A stretch of 13,355 nucleotides of DNA from Thermoplasmata archaeon (GCA_021793855.1 JAJYRY010000020.1:1-13355); one strand, 5' to 3'; counted from the stretch's first letter, positions 1-8,137 are shown. Program-made: numbers and translations. The notes: generated by a model not told the origin, from the sequence alone.

Positions 1-923
1 TGCTCCAGATAGTATTTTTTGTCATAATAAGCGCAGGACTGCTGATACTGAGCCACCATCACAGTCTTGCACCATTCAACATAGCAAATTCCACCAACGG
101 ACTCTACGGATTCTTCCTGGCCATGGTGGTAGGTGCTTTCCTGGCGTATGGAGGGTACGGGTCAGTCGTATCGCTTGGTGAGGAGGCTCATCTTCCGAAG
201 ACCAGTCTCAAGAAGGCTATAGTCACAGCACTCCTGATAATGGTTGCGTTCGATACTTTTGTTGTTTATGCAATCGTTGCATCATCGGGCGCTAATTTCG
301 GAACTGTCGTAGGCTCGTTTGCTCCTGGGATATACCTCTCCCAGCAGTATATGGGGCTGGACGTAGCTCTACTAGCTTTCATCATAGTTATCTTTGCCCA
401 GATATCGTCTCCAGTAATATTCGGGAACAGCGGTGCGAGAACGATTTTTGCGCTAGCGAGGGATGGAGTTCTTCCAAAGAGCCTTGCAAAGGTCCACAAT
501 AAATACCAGAGTCCCCACATAGCGACCGTATGGTTGTTCATTGTACTTGTCGTTGGAATAGTCGCAACACTTGCAGGATTTGTAGCAGCACTTGGGGTTG
601 CAAACGGCCTGTTCTACGGATTCTCAGCTTGGTTTACTGCCATAACAGTGTTCACACTACTGTACCACATTGCGACAAATCAATCGCTTGCACTCTTCCT
701 GAGAAGAACAAAGGAGAAGATCAACATTCCTTTCCACATTGTTGGTCCCGCAATTGCGAGCGTGATCATGGCAATTGCAATTTACTACTCTCTAGCAGGG
801 TTATCCGGGCCGTTGCTCGTCGCGGATTTCATGATCGTTGTGTGGATAATACTGAGCGTCATAATCATCTACATAAGGAGAGACAAGCTGAAGGTTGAAA
901 GCGCCCAGGAACTGATGCGGTAA
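1..923 (+). CDS. APC-family amino acid permease (5' end outside window)
   Basis: This is the C-terminal part of a cytoplasmic-membrane secondary transporter, probably an amino acid/polyamine permease of the APC superfamily. The reading frame is already open at position 3 (LQIVFFVIISAG...) and runs without a stop to TAA at 921-923. About 306 residues are visible; family members are usually 450-550, so roughly a third is missing upstream. The protein is a series of hydrophobic helices split by short basic loops. The segment around AYGGYGSVVSLGEEAHLPKTSLKKAI resembles the conserved APC stretch in which a glycine-rich helix is followed by a charged E-E/K-P loop. A cytoplasmic loop follows (SGARTIFALARDGVLPKSLAKVH), a typical APC signature with the pattern R-x-x-x-A-x-A-R-D-G-x-L-P. 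The internal ATG at 123 is not the true start. The downstream aminotransferase suggests uptake of an amino acid or amine that is then deaminated. The substrate cannot be told from sequence. Confidence 0.88.
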   Translation, partial: LQIVFFVIISAGLLILSHHHSLAPFNIANSTNGLYGFFLAMVVGAFLAYGGYGSVVSLGEEAHLPKTSLKKAIVTALLIMVAFDTFVVYAIVASSGANFGTVVGSFAPGIYLSQQYMGLDVALLAFIIVIFAQISSPVIFGNSGARTIFALARDGVLPKSLAKVHNKYQSPHIATVWLFIVLVVGIVATLAGFVAALGVANGLFYGFSAWFTAITVFTLLYHIATNQSLALFLRRTKEKINIPFHIVGPAIASVIMAIAIYYSLAGLSGPLLVADFMIVVWIILSVIIIYIRRDKLKVESAQELMR

Positions 924-930
924 GAGAAGG
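924..930 (+). promoter_or_regulatory. Ribosome binding site deciding the aminotransferase start
   Basis: GAGAAGG lies directly after the permease stop codon and 7 bases before ATG 938. An in-frame TTG at 932 would leave only one base of spacing, so ATG 938 is preferred. The site also suggests that the aminotransferase is translated from the permease transcript. Confidence 0.55.
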
Positions 931-937
931 ATTGCAA

Positions 938-2080
938 ATGGTCACCCCAGAGTTCAAGCAACTAAAGGGTAGGGTTAGTTCTACCGGTAGATATACCATA
1001 AGGATAGGCAAACGTGAGTTCATAGATTTTTCCGGTGCAGCGATGGCTGTGGGGCATAATTTTGTCAGGCCGGGGGAGCTTATCACTCCCCTGACCTACC
1101 TTATCTTCAGGAACATTTACACCGAACGCCTGATAACCAGTCTTAGAAAACTATCCGGGTTCAATGATGTCGCATTCGCCACTTCAGGTACGGAAGCGTG
1201 TGACGCTGCACTGGAAATGAATTATGGAAAACCCTATGTTTCATTTGAAGGGGCGTATCATGGGCTAGACTTCATTACGAATCTCGTTTCAAATGGAGAG
1301 GGCATAGATGCAAAGAACAAGATAATACACCTCAAATTCCCAAAGTACGGTCTGAGTGAAGATGTGGCAATAGATTACAATGAGAAGTTGCTCAGAACTG
1401 CATCAAGAAAGTTTGATATTGATGGGGGGGCAGTCATCACAGAGCTGATTCAGTCTGATGGTGGAATCAATGTTATGACAGTTGATTTCGCCAAATCACT
1501 AAAGGAAAATATTGCAGATTACGGGCTGCGGCTCATCGTTGACGAGGTCTATACAGCTCTGGGAAGGTCGGGAGAGATGTTTTTATTCAAGAAGTACGGT
1601 TTAAGGCCTGATTATGTGTGTCTCGGGAAGGCACTGGGAGCAGGGTTCCCATTGGGGGCGGTAATGTATAATGGGGGCTATCCCTTGTACAAGAATAATC
1701 TAGTGAGCATGCAGGCAGCAACAATGTTCACTTCGAAAGTGGCGCTCAAAGTGCTTGGCAGGATCACAGAAGAGAGAATCAGGTTCGTTAAGGAGACGAG
1801 CAAAGAGATCATGAACGTGTTAAGTGATATAAATAGTAAGAGAATGAGGGAAGTGAGGGGCATGGGGTTCATGATTGGAATCGATCTCGGAGACAATAAT
1901 GGAAACCCTGACCAGGGGTACGCATTGGAGCTAAGGAACAGGCTAGCTAGGAAAGGAGTTGTTTGCACCCTCACTGGTAAAAACAACAATGTTCTGAAGA
2001 TTACCCCACCGGTTACAATCCCAAGAGGTATGCTGATGAAAGGTATTTCTATCATCTCTGACGAGCTTAGAAAAGGGTAG
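938..2080 (+). CDS. Class III PLP-dependent aminotransferase
   Basis: This is a cytoplasmic aminotransferase of the acetylornithine/GABA/glutamate-1-semialdehyde group (class III, fold type I), which moves an amino group between an amino acid or omega-amine and a 2-oxo acid using pyridoxal phosphate. Visible motifs in order: the cofactor phosphate-binding segment SGTEACDAAL; EGAYHG, where an aromatic residue and His stack near the PLP ring; IVDEVYTALGRSG, whose Asp contacts the pyridine nitrogen; and LGKALGAGFPLGAV, whose Lys forms the Schiff base. The position usually reading EPIQGEGG is ELIQSDGGI. From ATG 938 it is 380 residues, shorter than the usual 420-450; the N-terminal arm is brief. 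It follows the permease by 14 bases and probably shares its transcript. A run of seven G at 1424-1430 does not break the frame. The exact substrate is unknown; annotation as GSAM specifically would be unsafe because no hemL context is present. Confidence 0.88.
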   Translation: MVTPEFKQLKGRVSSTGRYTIRIGKREFIDFSGAAMAVGHNFVRPGELITPLTYLIFRNIYTERLITSLRKLSGFNDVAFATSGTEACDAALEMNYGKPYVSFEGAYHGLDFITNLVSNGEGIDAKNKIIHLKFPKYGLSEDVAIDYNEKLLRTASRKFDIDGGAVITELIQSDGGINVMTVDFAKSLKENIADYGLRLIVDEVYTALGRSGEMFLFKKYGLRPDYVCLGKALGAGFPLGAVMYNGGYPLYKNNLVSMQAATMFTSKVALKVLGRITEERIRFVKETSKEIMNVLSDINSKRMREVRGMGFMIGIDLGDNNGNPDQGYALELRNRLARKGVVCTLTGKNNNVLKITPPVTIPRGMLMKGISIISDELRKG

Positions 2081-2099
2081 ATATGCCCCGTAACCACAT

Positions 2100-3581
2100 T
2101 CAAAGTCCGGATGATTCAACTGCTTTTTCAGCCATTTGGGTGTTGAATGAAAGATGAGTACGAATTGATTCAAGCAAGCTTTTCTGCGTGGAAAGCCACA
2201 TGAATGGAAGCATCACAATCCATAGAACTATGGAGAGATCCGCCTGCTGAGCCCCCGTCCAAAAGGTCCAAATAGAACTTTGGAGGGAGAATACAACGTA
2301 GTATATGACAATAGGAATGATACCAAGGGACACAGCGAATGCTTCTGTGAATGCAGTGCCTATATATGGAGAGGAGGAGAAATATACTATTGAAATCATG
2401 AAACCTGCTATGAAAGCAGAATAGGACATTGCAGAAAACCAGAAGGGGTTGGTAACAGCCTTTATTGTGATATCAGGAATGAACCAGAGCAAAACGGAAA
2501 GGACGGATAAGATGAGCAATACTGTTGCAAGTAGTGGCCCTATAGTTCTGCGCGGGAGGAGGAAATATACAAGGTAGTAAGCAAGGAAGCCGTTGAGGAT
2601 CATTTCCATTGATGTTCCAAACAGGAAAATCGGGACATCCTGAAGACGGAAAAATATACCCGCAACTACAAGGATCTGTGACAGCACTATCAGTACCTCT
2701 ATGAGCATCACCTTGCTTCTTTTTTTCAATGAAAATCTGTGAGGAAATTTAGGAAAGCGTCTCGGCTCGTAGTACCTTACAATCATCACGTATGTTAACA
2801 CAAGCAGCACTACGCTGAGCAGCAGGAAGGGAACAAGCAGGAAATTAAATACTAGCAGTGTTGCCGCTGGAAATATGCCAATTGCACTTTCACACTGGCA
2901 GCCAAGGGCGCTCACCGCTCCGTATCCTGCGGTCAGGAGTCCGCTCCTTTTCTTCGTCAGCAGGAGGATTATGCGGTGATAGTTCTCTACCAATAGTGAA
3001 GATATGAAGAAGAACAGGAGAAATTCAAAAGGCCCCGTTATGAAGTCAAGATACCTCGTACTTATGAACAATCCGAAATATTCAGTTACAGGGACTGGGA
3101 GACCTACAGTGGTCAACCTGTCAGCAAGCAGCTGAATGGTCAGTGGACCAGGGACCTGCTGTGGTGAAATGATCAGTACCTTTCCCAGGAAATCCATGAA
3201 CACAAGCACTGCTACCATCGAAACGCCTTTAGTAACCCTGTAGCCGGTGCGGAGGGTAAAGAGAGAAAGGATGGAAGCGCATATTGAGGGAACGATCAAA
3301 AGGGTCGTTGCCAGATTGCCGACAAAGATGACAAGCGCAATCAAGTATACGGCAATGTACATTATTGAGTAGAAAGATGCTCCATCCCTTTTCGTTATGA
3401 GGGGAAAGATGAGGAAGAGGTTCACAACCAATGCGGAAGCAAAGAATAGGGATGTGGAATCAGTTGATGTGAAAATGAGCCCCACAAAGTATCCGTAGAT
3501 TATGTAGACGTCCAGAAAAAAGAGGGAGAGAATTAAGGAAATTGCTTTCAGAGGGAAGCTCCTTCTACTCATTGTAAGCAT
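2100..3581 (-). CDS. Polytopic membrane protein, last gene of the Rieske/cytochrome b operon
   Basis: I do not recognise the family. The 493-residue product is almost entirely hydrophobic, with about 13 likely transmembrane helices and short basic loops (for example around residues 208-213 and 273-290). There is no signal peptide or obvious cofactor motif, except a Cys pair in GCQCESAIG (residues 227-235) at the edge of a helix. The gene starts 17 bases inside the cytochrome b gene (ATG 3581; a second ATG at 3572 would remove three residues), which implies translational coupling and a role in the same complex. In Sulfolobus the cbsA-cbsB-soxL2-soxN cluster also carries a hydrophobic protein of unknown function (CbsB) beside cytochrome b and Rieske genes; equivalence here is my inference from position and hydrophobicity. 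The 3' end is tail-to-tail with the aminotransferase, 19 bases apart, with no clear terminator between them. Confidence 0.8.
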   Translation of the reverse strand: MLTMSRRSFPLKAISLILSLFFLDVYIIYGYFVGLIFTSTDSTSLFFASALVVNLFLIFPLITKRDGASFYSIMYIAVYLIALVIFVGNLATTLLIVPSICASILSLFTLRTGYRVTKGVSMVAVLVFMDFLGKVLIISPQQVPGPLTIQLLADRLTTVGLPVPVTEYFGLFISTRYLDFITGPFEFLLFFFISSLLVENYHRIILLLTKKRSGLLTAGYGAVSALGCQCESAIGIFPAATLLVFNFLLVPFLLLSVVLLVLTYVMIVRYYEPRRFPKFPHRFSLKKRSKVMLIEVLIVLSQILVVAGIFFRLQDVPIFLFGTSMEMILNGFLAYYLVYFLLPRRTIGPLLATVLLILSVLSVLLWFIPDITIKAVTNPFWFSAMSYSAFIAGFMISIVYFSSSPYIGTAFTEAFAVSLGIIPIVIYYVVFSLQSSIWTFWTGAQQADLSIVLWIVMLPFMWLSTQKSLLESIRTHLSFNTQMAEKAVESSGL

Positions 3582-5163
3582 GAGACCTGTAAAGGGCTAT
3601 AAATGCAGCTCCCAAAAGAAAGAGTAGTCCAAGCCCGACTCCGTACAGTGACTGGTTGAATATTGTAGTCGGGGGAATTACCGAAATGACAGAGACAATT
3701 GCCAGTGCGAGGAATCCGTATAGGCCGCCGAACAAGACATATCCCCTTCCCGAGAGGCTCTTTTGCTCGGCAGTTCTCTTCACACCGTATATGCTAGCGT
3801 AGAGGGCAGTTATTGATATACCTAGAATTACGAGCAGGAATATCGTTGCGATTGTGTAATATATCGTTCCCTGTTTCACTGCTGCGTAGATGGATATGCC
3901 TGCCAGAATTGCAACGAGACCGGCAAACGGTATCAACGCATACACTTTCCACGCATTTTGAATCTTAACCTTTCCTGATTCAAGTCTCCCTGATATCATG
4001 TAGACGAGGGCAATCACGAGCACAAGAGGTATTACAAAGAACAGGAGTCCAACCACGTTATTCACTGGTATACCTGGCATTGTTGCACCCCAAGTGGAAA
4101 GACCGATTAGGTAGATGATACCAATGATTCCCGTGGCAACAACGATAGGTCTTTTTGTGGTCTTAAGCGTGTTGGATTTATCGATATAAGGAAGCAGCAG
4201 AAGGTAAATGAGTGGTAGTCCGGTAAATATAACAGTTGCCCAGAACGGTCCTACTGTTGAGGAGATGCCGAAGTCAAGCTCCTTGTATACAAAAAGCAAA
4301 AACCATGGCGGATACGGAGGAACCTGGGATGCGAGCGGACTTGTTGCAGAAACCTGTGGGAAAGGCGAGAAGAGCGCTGGCACGTGCGGTAGAAGTGCAA
4401 GGATAGAAGGGATGAGCAGTATAAGGGCTATTGTGAACAGTGCAATCTGCGTCATGTAAAGGAGGTTGTAGGGGTACCATGGCTTGTAAGAGCTGTCTTC
4501 CTTGTCTATCAAAGGAGCCCGGTAGTTTGTCTTCTTTGGGTCAGGCATTATTGTGTTGTACTCTGCCATGAAGAAGTGTAATGCAAATGTTATTCCAATG
4601 AGCCCGGCTAGTATGATATGCCATCCCTCGAACCTGGTGAATAGGGATATGGACTGGCCATTACCCATGAATATTTCCCTGAGGTAAGTGCCAATTACGG
4701 GGAAACCACCTGCTATTCCCCTTGCAACGTCAGTGGCATCTGATGACAGCACGTCTCCAGTAAGGGAGTACCCAAAATAAGCAACTGCGACAGTTAGAAC
4801 TAAAAGAACTATTCCAGTAAGCCACTGCATTTCCCTCGGCTTCTTGTAGGCTCCGACAAACAGATTCCTGAGCAGATGGATGTAGACCAGGGCTATCATT
4901 ATGTAGGCCCCGTAAAGATGGGTTGTTAGGATGACGGATCCGTATGCGATGTTGAGCACCCCTTCTGTGCTCACATAAGCGTTTGAGGGTTGGTAGTAAA
5001 GGAAAAGGATCAATCCTGTGATAGCCTCGTAGAAGAAGGCGATCATTATCATTGCACCCGTCCAGTACCACAGCCCTCCCTTCTTTCTCATGTAATCTGG
5101 TACTTTCCTTGGTATTGGCTGTGGATCATTCATCACTTGTTCAATGATGCTTTTATCTGGCAC
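3565..5163 (-). CDS. Cytochrome b of a Rieske/cytochrome b complex
   Basis: Quinol-oxidising, di-heme membrane subunit of a cytochrome bc-type complex. Numbering from the longest frame (GTG 5196), the four heme-b histidines are H93 and H107 in helix B (LTTHLYG...VYIHLLRN) and H193 and H207 in helix D (GWHIILAG...ALHFF), each pair 14 apart as expected. The Qo-site PEWY motif is replaced by PPWF (residues 296-299). The cd-loop GYSLPWD region reads GYSLTGDVLSSDA. The frame is about 530-540 residues against roughly 380-430 for ordinary cytochrome b; the extra length is a C-terminal extension of about 150 residues with four or so hydrophobic helices. I prefer GTG 5163, four bases after the Rieske stop and with GGAG nine bases upstream; GTG 5196 would overlap the Rieske gene by 29 bases, and ATG 5133 is also possible. 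Confidence 0.93.
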   Translation of the reverse strand: MPDKSIIEQVMNDPQPIPRKVPDYMRKKGGLWYWTGAMIMIAFFYEAITGLILFLYYQPSNAYVSTEGVLNIAYGSVILTTHLYGAYIMIALVYIHLLRNLFVGAYKKPREMQWLTGIVLLVLTVAVAYFGYSLTGDVLSSDATDVARGIAGGFPVIGTYLREIFMGNGQSISLFTRFEGWHIILAGLIGITFALHFFMAEYNTIMPDPKKTNYRAPLIDKEDSSYKPWYPYNLLYMTQIALFTIALILLIPSILALLPHVPALFSPFPQVSATSPLASQVPPYPPWFLLFVYKELDFGISSTVGPFWATVIFTGLPLIYLLLLPYIDKSNTLKTTKRPIVVATGIIGIIYLIGLSTWGATMPGIPVNNVVGLLFFVIPLVLVIALVYMISGRLESGKVKIQNAWKVYALIPFAGLVAILAGISIYAAVKQGTIYYTIATIFLLVILGISITALYASIYGVKRTAEQKSLSGRGYVLFGGLYGFLALAIVSVISVIPPTTIFNQSLYGVGLGLLFLLGAAFIALYRSHAYNE

Positions 5164-5167
5164 GATA

Positions 5168-5872
5168 TCACACTCCAAGGGTGGTAATAGTCGCACCAGA
5201 AGAAGATACTGGATTACCGCCAGAAAGATCGGTGGTGTGGCCGTATATAGTCGGACCCACCAGCATGGTTGCGGAGTAGGTGTCTTTTGTTGAATCGTAT
5301 GATAATACCAGTCCTGGAAGTGGAGACTTTGTAGGGCCTGTCACGACGCTGAACCCCTTGTAAGGGTCGTACGTGCTTCCGTGGCAGTCGCAGTGTACTT
5401 TACCCGGGAAATTCGTGGAGGAAGGCGGGTGGAACCTGAGTTCCGGTGGTATGCACCCAAGGTGCTGGCATATTGCGGATGAAGACACCACTGAACTATA
5501 CGGACCAACACCTGCAGGTGATTGATATTTTCCCCCTGTTGCAGGTATGTCCACTGTAGTAGAATCTATTTTCACGTCGTTATTTGACGCATCCCCTAAT
5601 CTCAGAAGAAAATTGGGCTCGTTCTGGAGTGGGTAGTCAAACGTAACGATGGATGGGTTGTTTACGACAAGGTCAGTAGTGTGTACTGGGTTCCCATTTG
5701 GTAGGAGGAGAAGCAGGGTTGGAAATGAGGATTCTGCATTTGAGACCGGGGGAATGGCGTACTGAACGACACTCCTTAGGGTCCCAACAATTCCCGCCCC
5801 AATGATCATAACTCCAACTACTTTCAGGAAGTTCCTTCTTTGCTCATCTATGGGCTTTTCATCTTTAGGCAA
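5168..5872 (-). CDS. Rieske [2Fe-2S] iron-sulfur protein, Tat-exported
   Basis: Rieske subunit that carries electrons from quinol at the outer face of the membrane to the next carrier. Box 1 is C135-Q-H137-L-G-C140 and box 2 is C161-D-C163-H164-G-S. Cluster ligands are C135, H137, C161 and H164; C140 and C163 form the usual disulfide. GPTKSPLPGL (residues 179-188) matches the proline loop that covers the cluster. The N-terminus has a twin-arginine motif (QRRNFLK, residues 11-17) followed by a hydrophobic anchor, so it is folded before export and stays membrane-bound. At 234 residues it is normal in length. The start is TTG 5872, preceded by AGGGGA; no ATG occurs before the twin-arginine motif, so the rare start is needed. 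It lies 10 bases after the cupredoxin gene, and its end is near or inside the start of the cytochrome b gene. Confidence 0.95.
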   Translation of the reverse strand: MPKDEKPIDEQRRNFLKVVGVMIIGAGIVGTLRSVVQYAIPPVSNAESSFPTLLLLLPNGNPVHTTDLVVNNPSIVTFDYPLQNEPNFLLRLGDASNNDVKIDSTTVDIPATGGKYQSPAGVGPYSSVVSSSAICQHLGCIPPELRFHPPSSTNFPGKVHCDCHGSTYDPYKGFSVVTGPTKSPLPGLVLSYDSTKDTYSATMLVGPTIYGHTTDLSGGNPVSSSGATITTLGV

Positions 5873-5882
5873 TTGGATCCCC

Positions 5883-6632
5883 TTATGAAACGACTTCGAC
5901 TTCTCCAGTCATCCATCCTGCGGTTGCCATAGCTCCTCCCCACCCATTGAGCTCATTCCCACAAGGAACAAAACACTGCCACGTAAAGGAGCCAGTGTTG
6001 TTAAGGTAGAATTGAGTTACTGTTATCGATCCCCCCGAAGGATTTGTTCCCGCAAAGGTAGGCACATTGAGCAATATCTGACCGTTCTGCACTATGGTGA
6101 ATGTGTGTGTTACCTCCCAGCCGCCTGAAGCGCCACCAACCCATGGGAATGATGAGACTGCCCATCCACTTCCTTTCTGTATGGTAATGTTGTTGGATGC
6201 ATTTCCTGAAAGTGTAGCGTTTATATAAGACGTGCTTCCATTGTAGACATATTCTACGTTACCCACCGTTCCTATCACCTTGGCGTACGTCGAATTATTA
6301 GACGTACCGTTTTCCCCTATTATCGGGGTGACTCCTGAATCGTAATCTATTATCGTTAGCGTTATAAGTTTATGCGCAGGTAATTTTATCAATGCGGATG
6401 ATGACAGCTGCCCATTGGGCCCAACCACAAAGAACGCGGGCTGCCTGTGATGGATTGTTGAATTGTTGAACCAGTTGTTAGGGGATATTACGAGGGTAAG
6501 CGAAGTTGCGGCTTGTTCGGAGGTTGAACTATGCGCAACGGAAACAGACTCGTAATATGCAACCCCTATACCCAATCCACCAACTATTACAATTGCGGAA
6601 ATTATTGCATATATCGTCTTTTCAGAGACCAT
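5883..6632 (-). CDS. Membrane-anchored CoxII-like cupredoxin
   Basis: First gene of the respiratory operon. It has one N-terminal transmembrane anchor (about residues 8-30, numbered from TTG 6641) and an exported, Asn/Ser/Thr-rich beta domain. The copper-site region resembles cytochrome oxidase subunit II: VTHTF (H179) matches the first CuA histidine strand, and WQCFVPCG (C223, C227) matches the CuA pair C-x3-C-G. The later CuA His and Met positions are Leu231 and Trp234; instead there is a Gly/Ala-rich insertion with Met238 and Met244. It may bind a mononuclear copper, an altered CuA, or no metal. Sulfocyanin is an alternative label, but the usual C-x(2-4)-H-x(4)-M loop is absent. ATG 6632 (MVSEK) is preferred to TTG 6641 because of the leaderless promoter spacing. 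The likely job is to accept electrons from the Rieske protein in place of cytochrome c1. Confidence 0.75.
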   Translation of the reverse strand: MVSEKTIYAIISAIVIVGGLGIGVAYYESVSVAHSSTSEQAATSLTLVISPNNWFNNSTIHHRQPAFFVVGPNGQLSSSALIKLPAHKLITLTIIDYDSGVTPIIGENGTSNNSTYAKVIGTVGNVEYVYNGSTSYINATLSGNASNNITIQKGSGWAVSSFPWVGGASGGWEVTHTFTIVQNGQILLNVPTFAGTNPSGGSITVTQFYLNNTGSFTWQCFVPCGNELNGWGGAMATAGWMTGEVEVVS

Positions 6633-6649
6633 TAAATCCAAAATTATAC

Positions 6650-6663
6650 GTTGGTAATAAAGG
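6650..6663 (-). promoter_or_regulatory. Probable leaderless promoter of the Rieske/cytochrome b operon
   Basis: On the minus strand, TTTATTA (6661-6655) is a TATA-like box centred about 26 bases before ATG 6632. That spacing puts the predicted transcription start at or next to the start codon, as in leaderless archaeal mRNAs. No strong Shine-Dalgarno sequence precedes the ATG (only GGAT), which fits a leaderless first gene. Confidence 0.5.
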
Positions 6664-7067
6664 TTATTTGAGTTTAAGTATAACTAATAAACTTAGGTAA
6701 ATTTATGCAACATTCATAAAATATCTTTGGTCCTAGGTCCCATTAATGAAAGAAATCAGAGACAATGTAATAGTTTAATTGAGCTCCTGCTATTTGAAAC
6801 GTATCTTCAATAACTTTCTTGCAACTGAATAGGACTGCATTCTAAAATCTTGTATATCGAGTCATACTCGTATCCTAATTTACCTGATATTCCCAAGGGA
6901 CGGACTGGGTTATGCGGTATGGTGCATTGAACTTGTTTTTTACAATGCTCTAGGATTCCATAATACAGCAATTATAACGTGGAATTATAAAACAGCCATC
7001 ACCGATTAAATTTAAAGGCTGTTGTGTACCCTATGGCGGCAATAGACCGTCAGAAGGATTGACTGTT
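6664..7067. other. AT-rich intergenic region, no gene seen
   Basis: I see no convincing coding frame and no RNA gene on either strand. It contains the inverted repeat at 6991-7023 and may include the outer end of the transposase-bearing element next to it. The composition is clearly more AT-rich than the respiratory operon. Confidence 0.5.
6991..7023. repeat. Inverted repeat AACAGCC / GGCTGTT with 19-base spacer
   Basis: AACAGCC (6991-6997) is the exact reverse complement of GGCTGTT (7017-7023), with an AT-rich spacer between. It lies about 45 bases past the stop of the broken transposase. It could be a terminator hairpin for that gene or the terminal repeat of a mobile element; the stem is only 7 bp and the loop long, so neither is secure. 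Confidence 0.3.
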
Positions 7068-8137
7068 TCATTTCACATTCCTTGAAGCATAAGCTTCTTG
7101 CATCATATTCTCACTGTATGGAGAATCCTGAAGTGAGCAATCCATTATCATCTTAGTTCCTGCATCAACAAGTTCCAGCGTCTTCTTTCTCGTCATCCCC
7201 GGTTTCTTGAATGGTTTCCTGTATCTTGAAAATAGTGAGGGTATGTCTTCTGAACCGAATACTACCTTCACGTATTCAGGATTGCTCATGTTCTGGAATA
7301 AGGCAAGAGATTCACCGCTATGCGTCAGGATGTTTCCAGTGGCTATGTTCCCGCACCTCTTCCTTACATTACTTCTCACCTTCCTGAAGAATCTCTCCAT
7401 TCCGTTGTTGGTCCTCGGTATTGTGTGCTCAGGATTGTTGGCGAACAGCAGGGATTCCCTTTCACGATATCTCTCTATGGCCTTCTTTGCTGCTGTGAAG
7501 AGGTGTGATGGTGTGTTTGCTTGCAGGTATACTCCCATCTCCCCTATTGTGATGTCGCAGTTCTCGTGAATACTGAGATCGTTTATCGCAGTTTCATCAT
7601 CAGAGAGGCTGCCCTTGTCGGGTATCCTGAATGCATCCCTGATCTTCTGGAATATGAATGCATTTATGTCAAAGATTGCGTGCCTTCTCAATCAGGGATG
7701 TATTTGAAGCAATCTTTCCAGTCTCCTTCCTGACCATAGGGATGAATGCGGATGATTTACTTGCAGTTGCCTTACCAGAAAGGTCAGCAAGGTTCTTATC
7801 ACCTTCCATGCACGCTATGAATAAGTTGAGGCGCTTAAGCGAAAAGGGGAAGCCGTATCCTGAGCTTTCTGCGCTGTGCAGAACTTTCTCCAGCATCCTC
7901 CTCACTGCCATGACCTCCATGCTTTCCAGGTCGTTGCAGTACCTGTTCTCTATCTCGTAAAGTGTTTTCTGGTCATAATCTGGTATTGATCTCAGCATCT
8001 CCTTTAGGGGCGATTTTATTCCTATCCTGTTGATCATCCTCCCTAAGTCTACGTGCATCTCCTCCTTGAGGTCTTTACCCAGGTCACGAAGGTCGAGTAG
8101 AGAGCAAGCGCGGTGATACTGTCAGGCTTGATTGAAT
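7068..8137 (-). pseudogene. Truncated, frame-broken transposase
   Basis: Two adjacent reading frames together look like the C-terminal half of a large DDE-type transposase. The upstream piece (8058-7669) is helical and basic. The downstream piece (7691-7068, 207 residues) holds TNNGMERFFRKVR followed by RKRCGN, a pattern common in the terminal N-x-x-E part of DDE transposases, with E as the last acidic catalytic residue. The switch between pieces needs a +1 shift near 7670. Codons before ATG 8058 continue as LDLRDLGKDLKEE, and a further +1-frame stretch (DSIKPDSITALALYS) runs up to the vapC stop, implying a second break near 8100. The N-terminal half with the first catalytic Asp residues is absent, so the copy is probably inactive. 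The IS family is not identified. Any product could only be a fragment unless the shift at CTTTGAC is used. Confidence 0.7.

Noticed and set aside
1424..1430. Run of seven G as a possible frameshift or sequence error
   Set aside because: The aminotransferase frame reads correctly on both sides (DIDGGAVITELIQ), so there is no break.
1678..2103. 141-residue minus-strand frame opposite the aminotransferase
   Set aside because: It is a shadow of the aminotransferase C-terminus; the plus-strand frame contains the catalytic motifs.
4730..5071. 113-residue minus-strand frame
   Set aside because: It is out of frame within cytochrome b, whose histidine spacing fixes the true frame.
7207..7569. 120-residue plus-strand frame with hydrophobic runs
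   Set aside because: It is antisense to the conserved TNNGMERFF transposase region; the minus-strand reading has the family motif.
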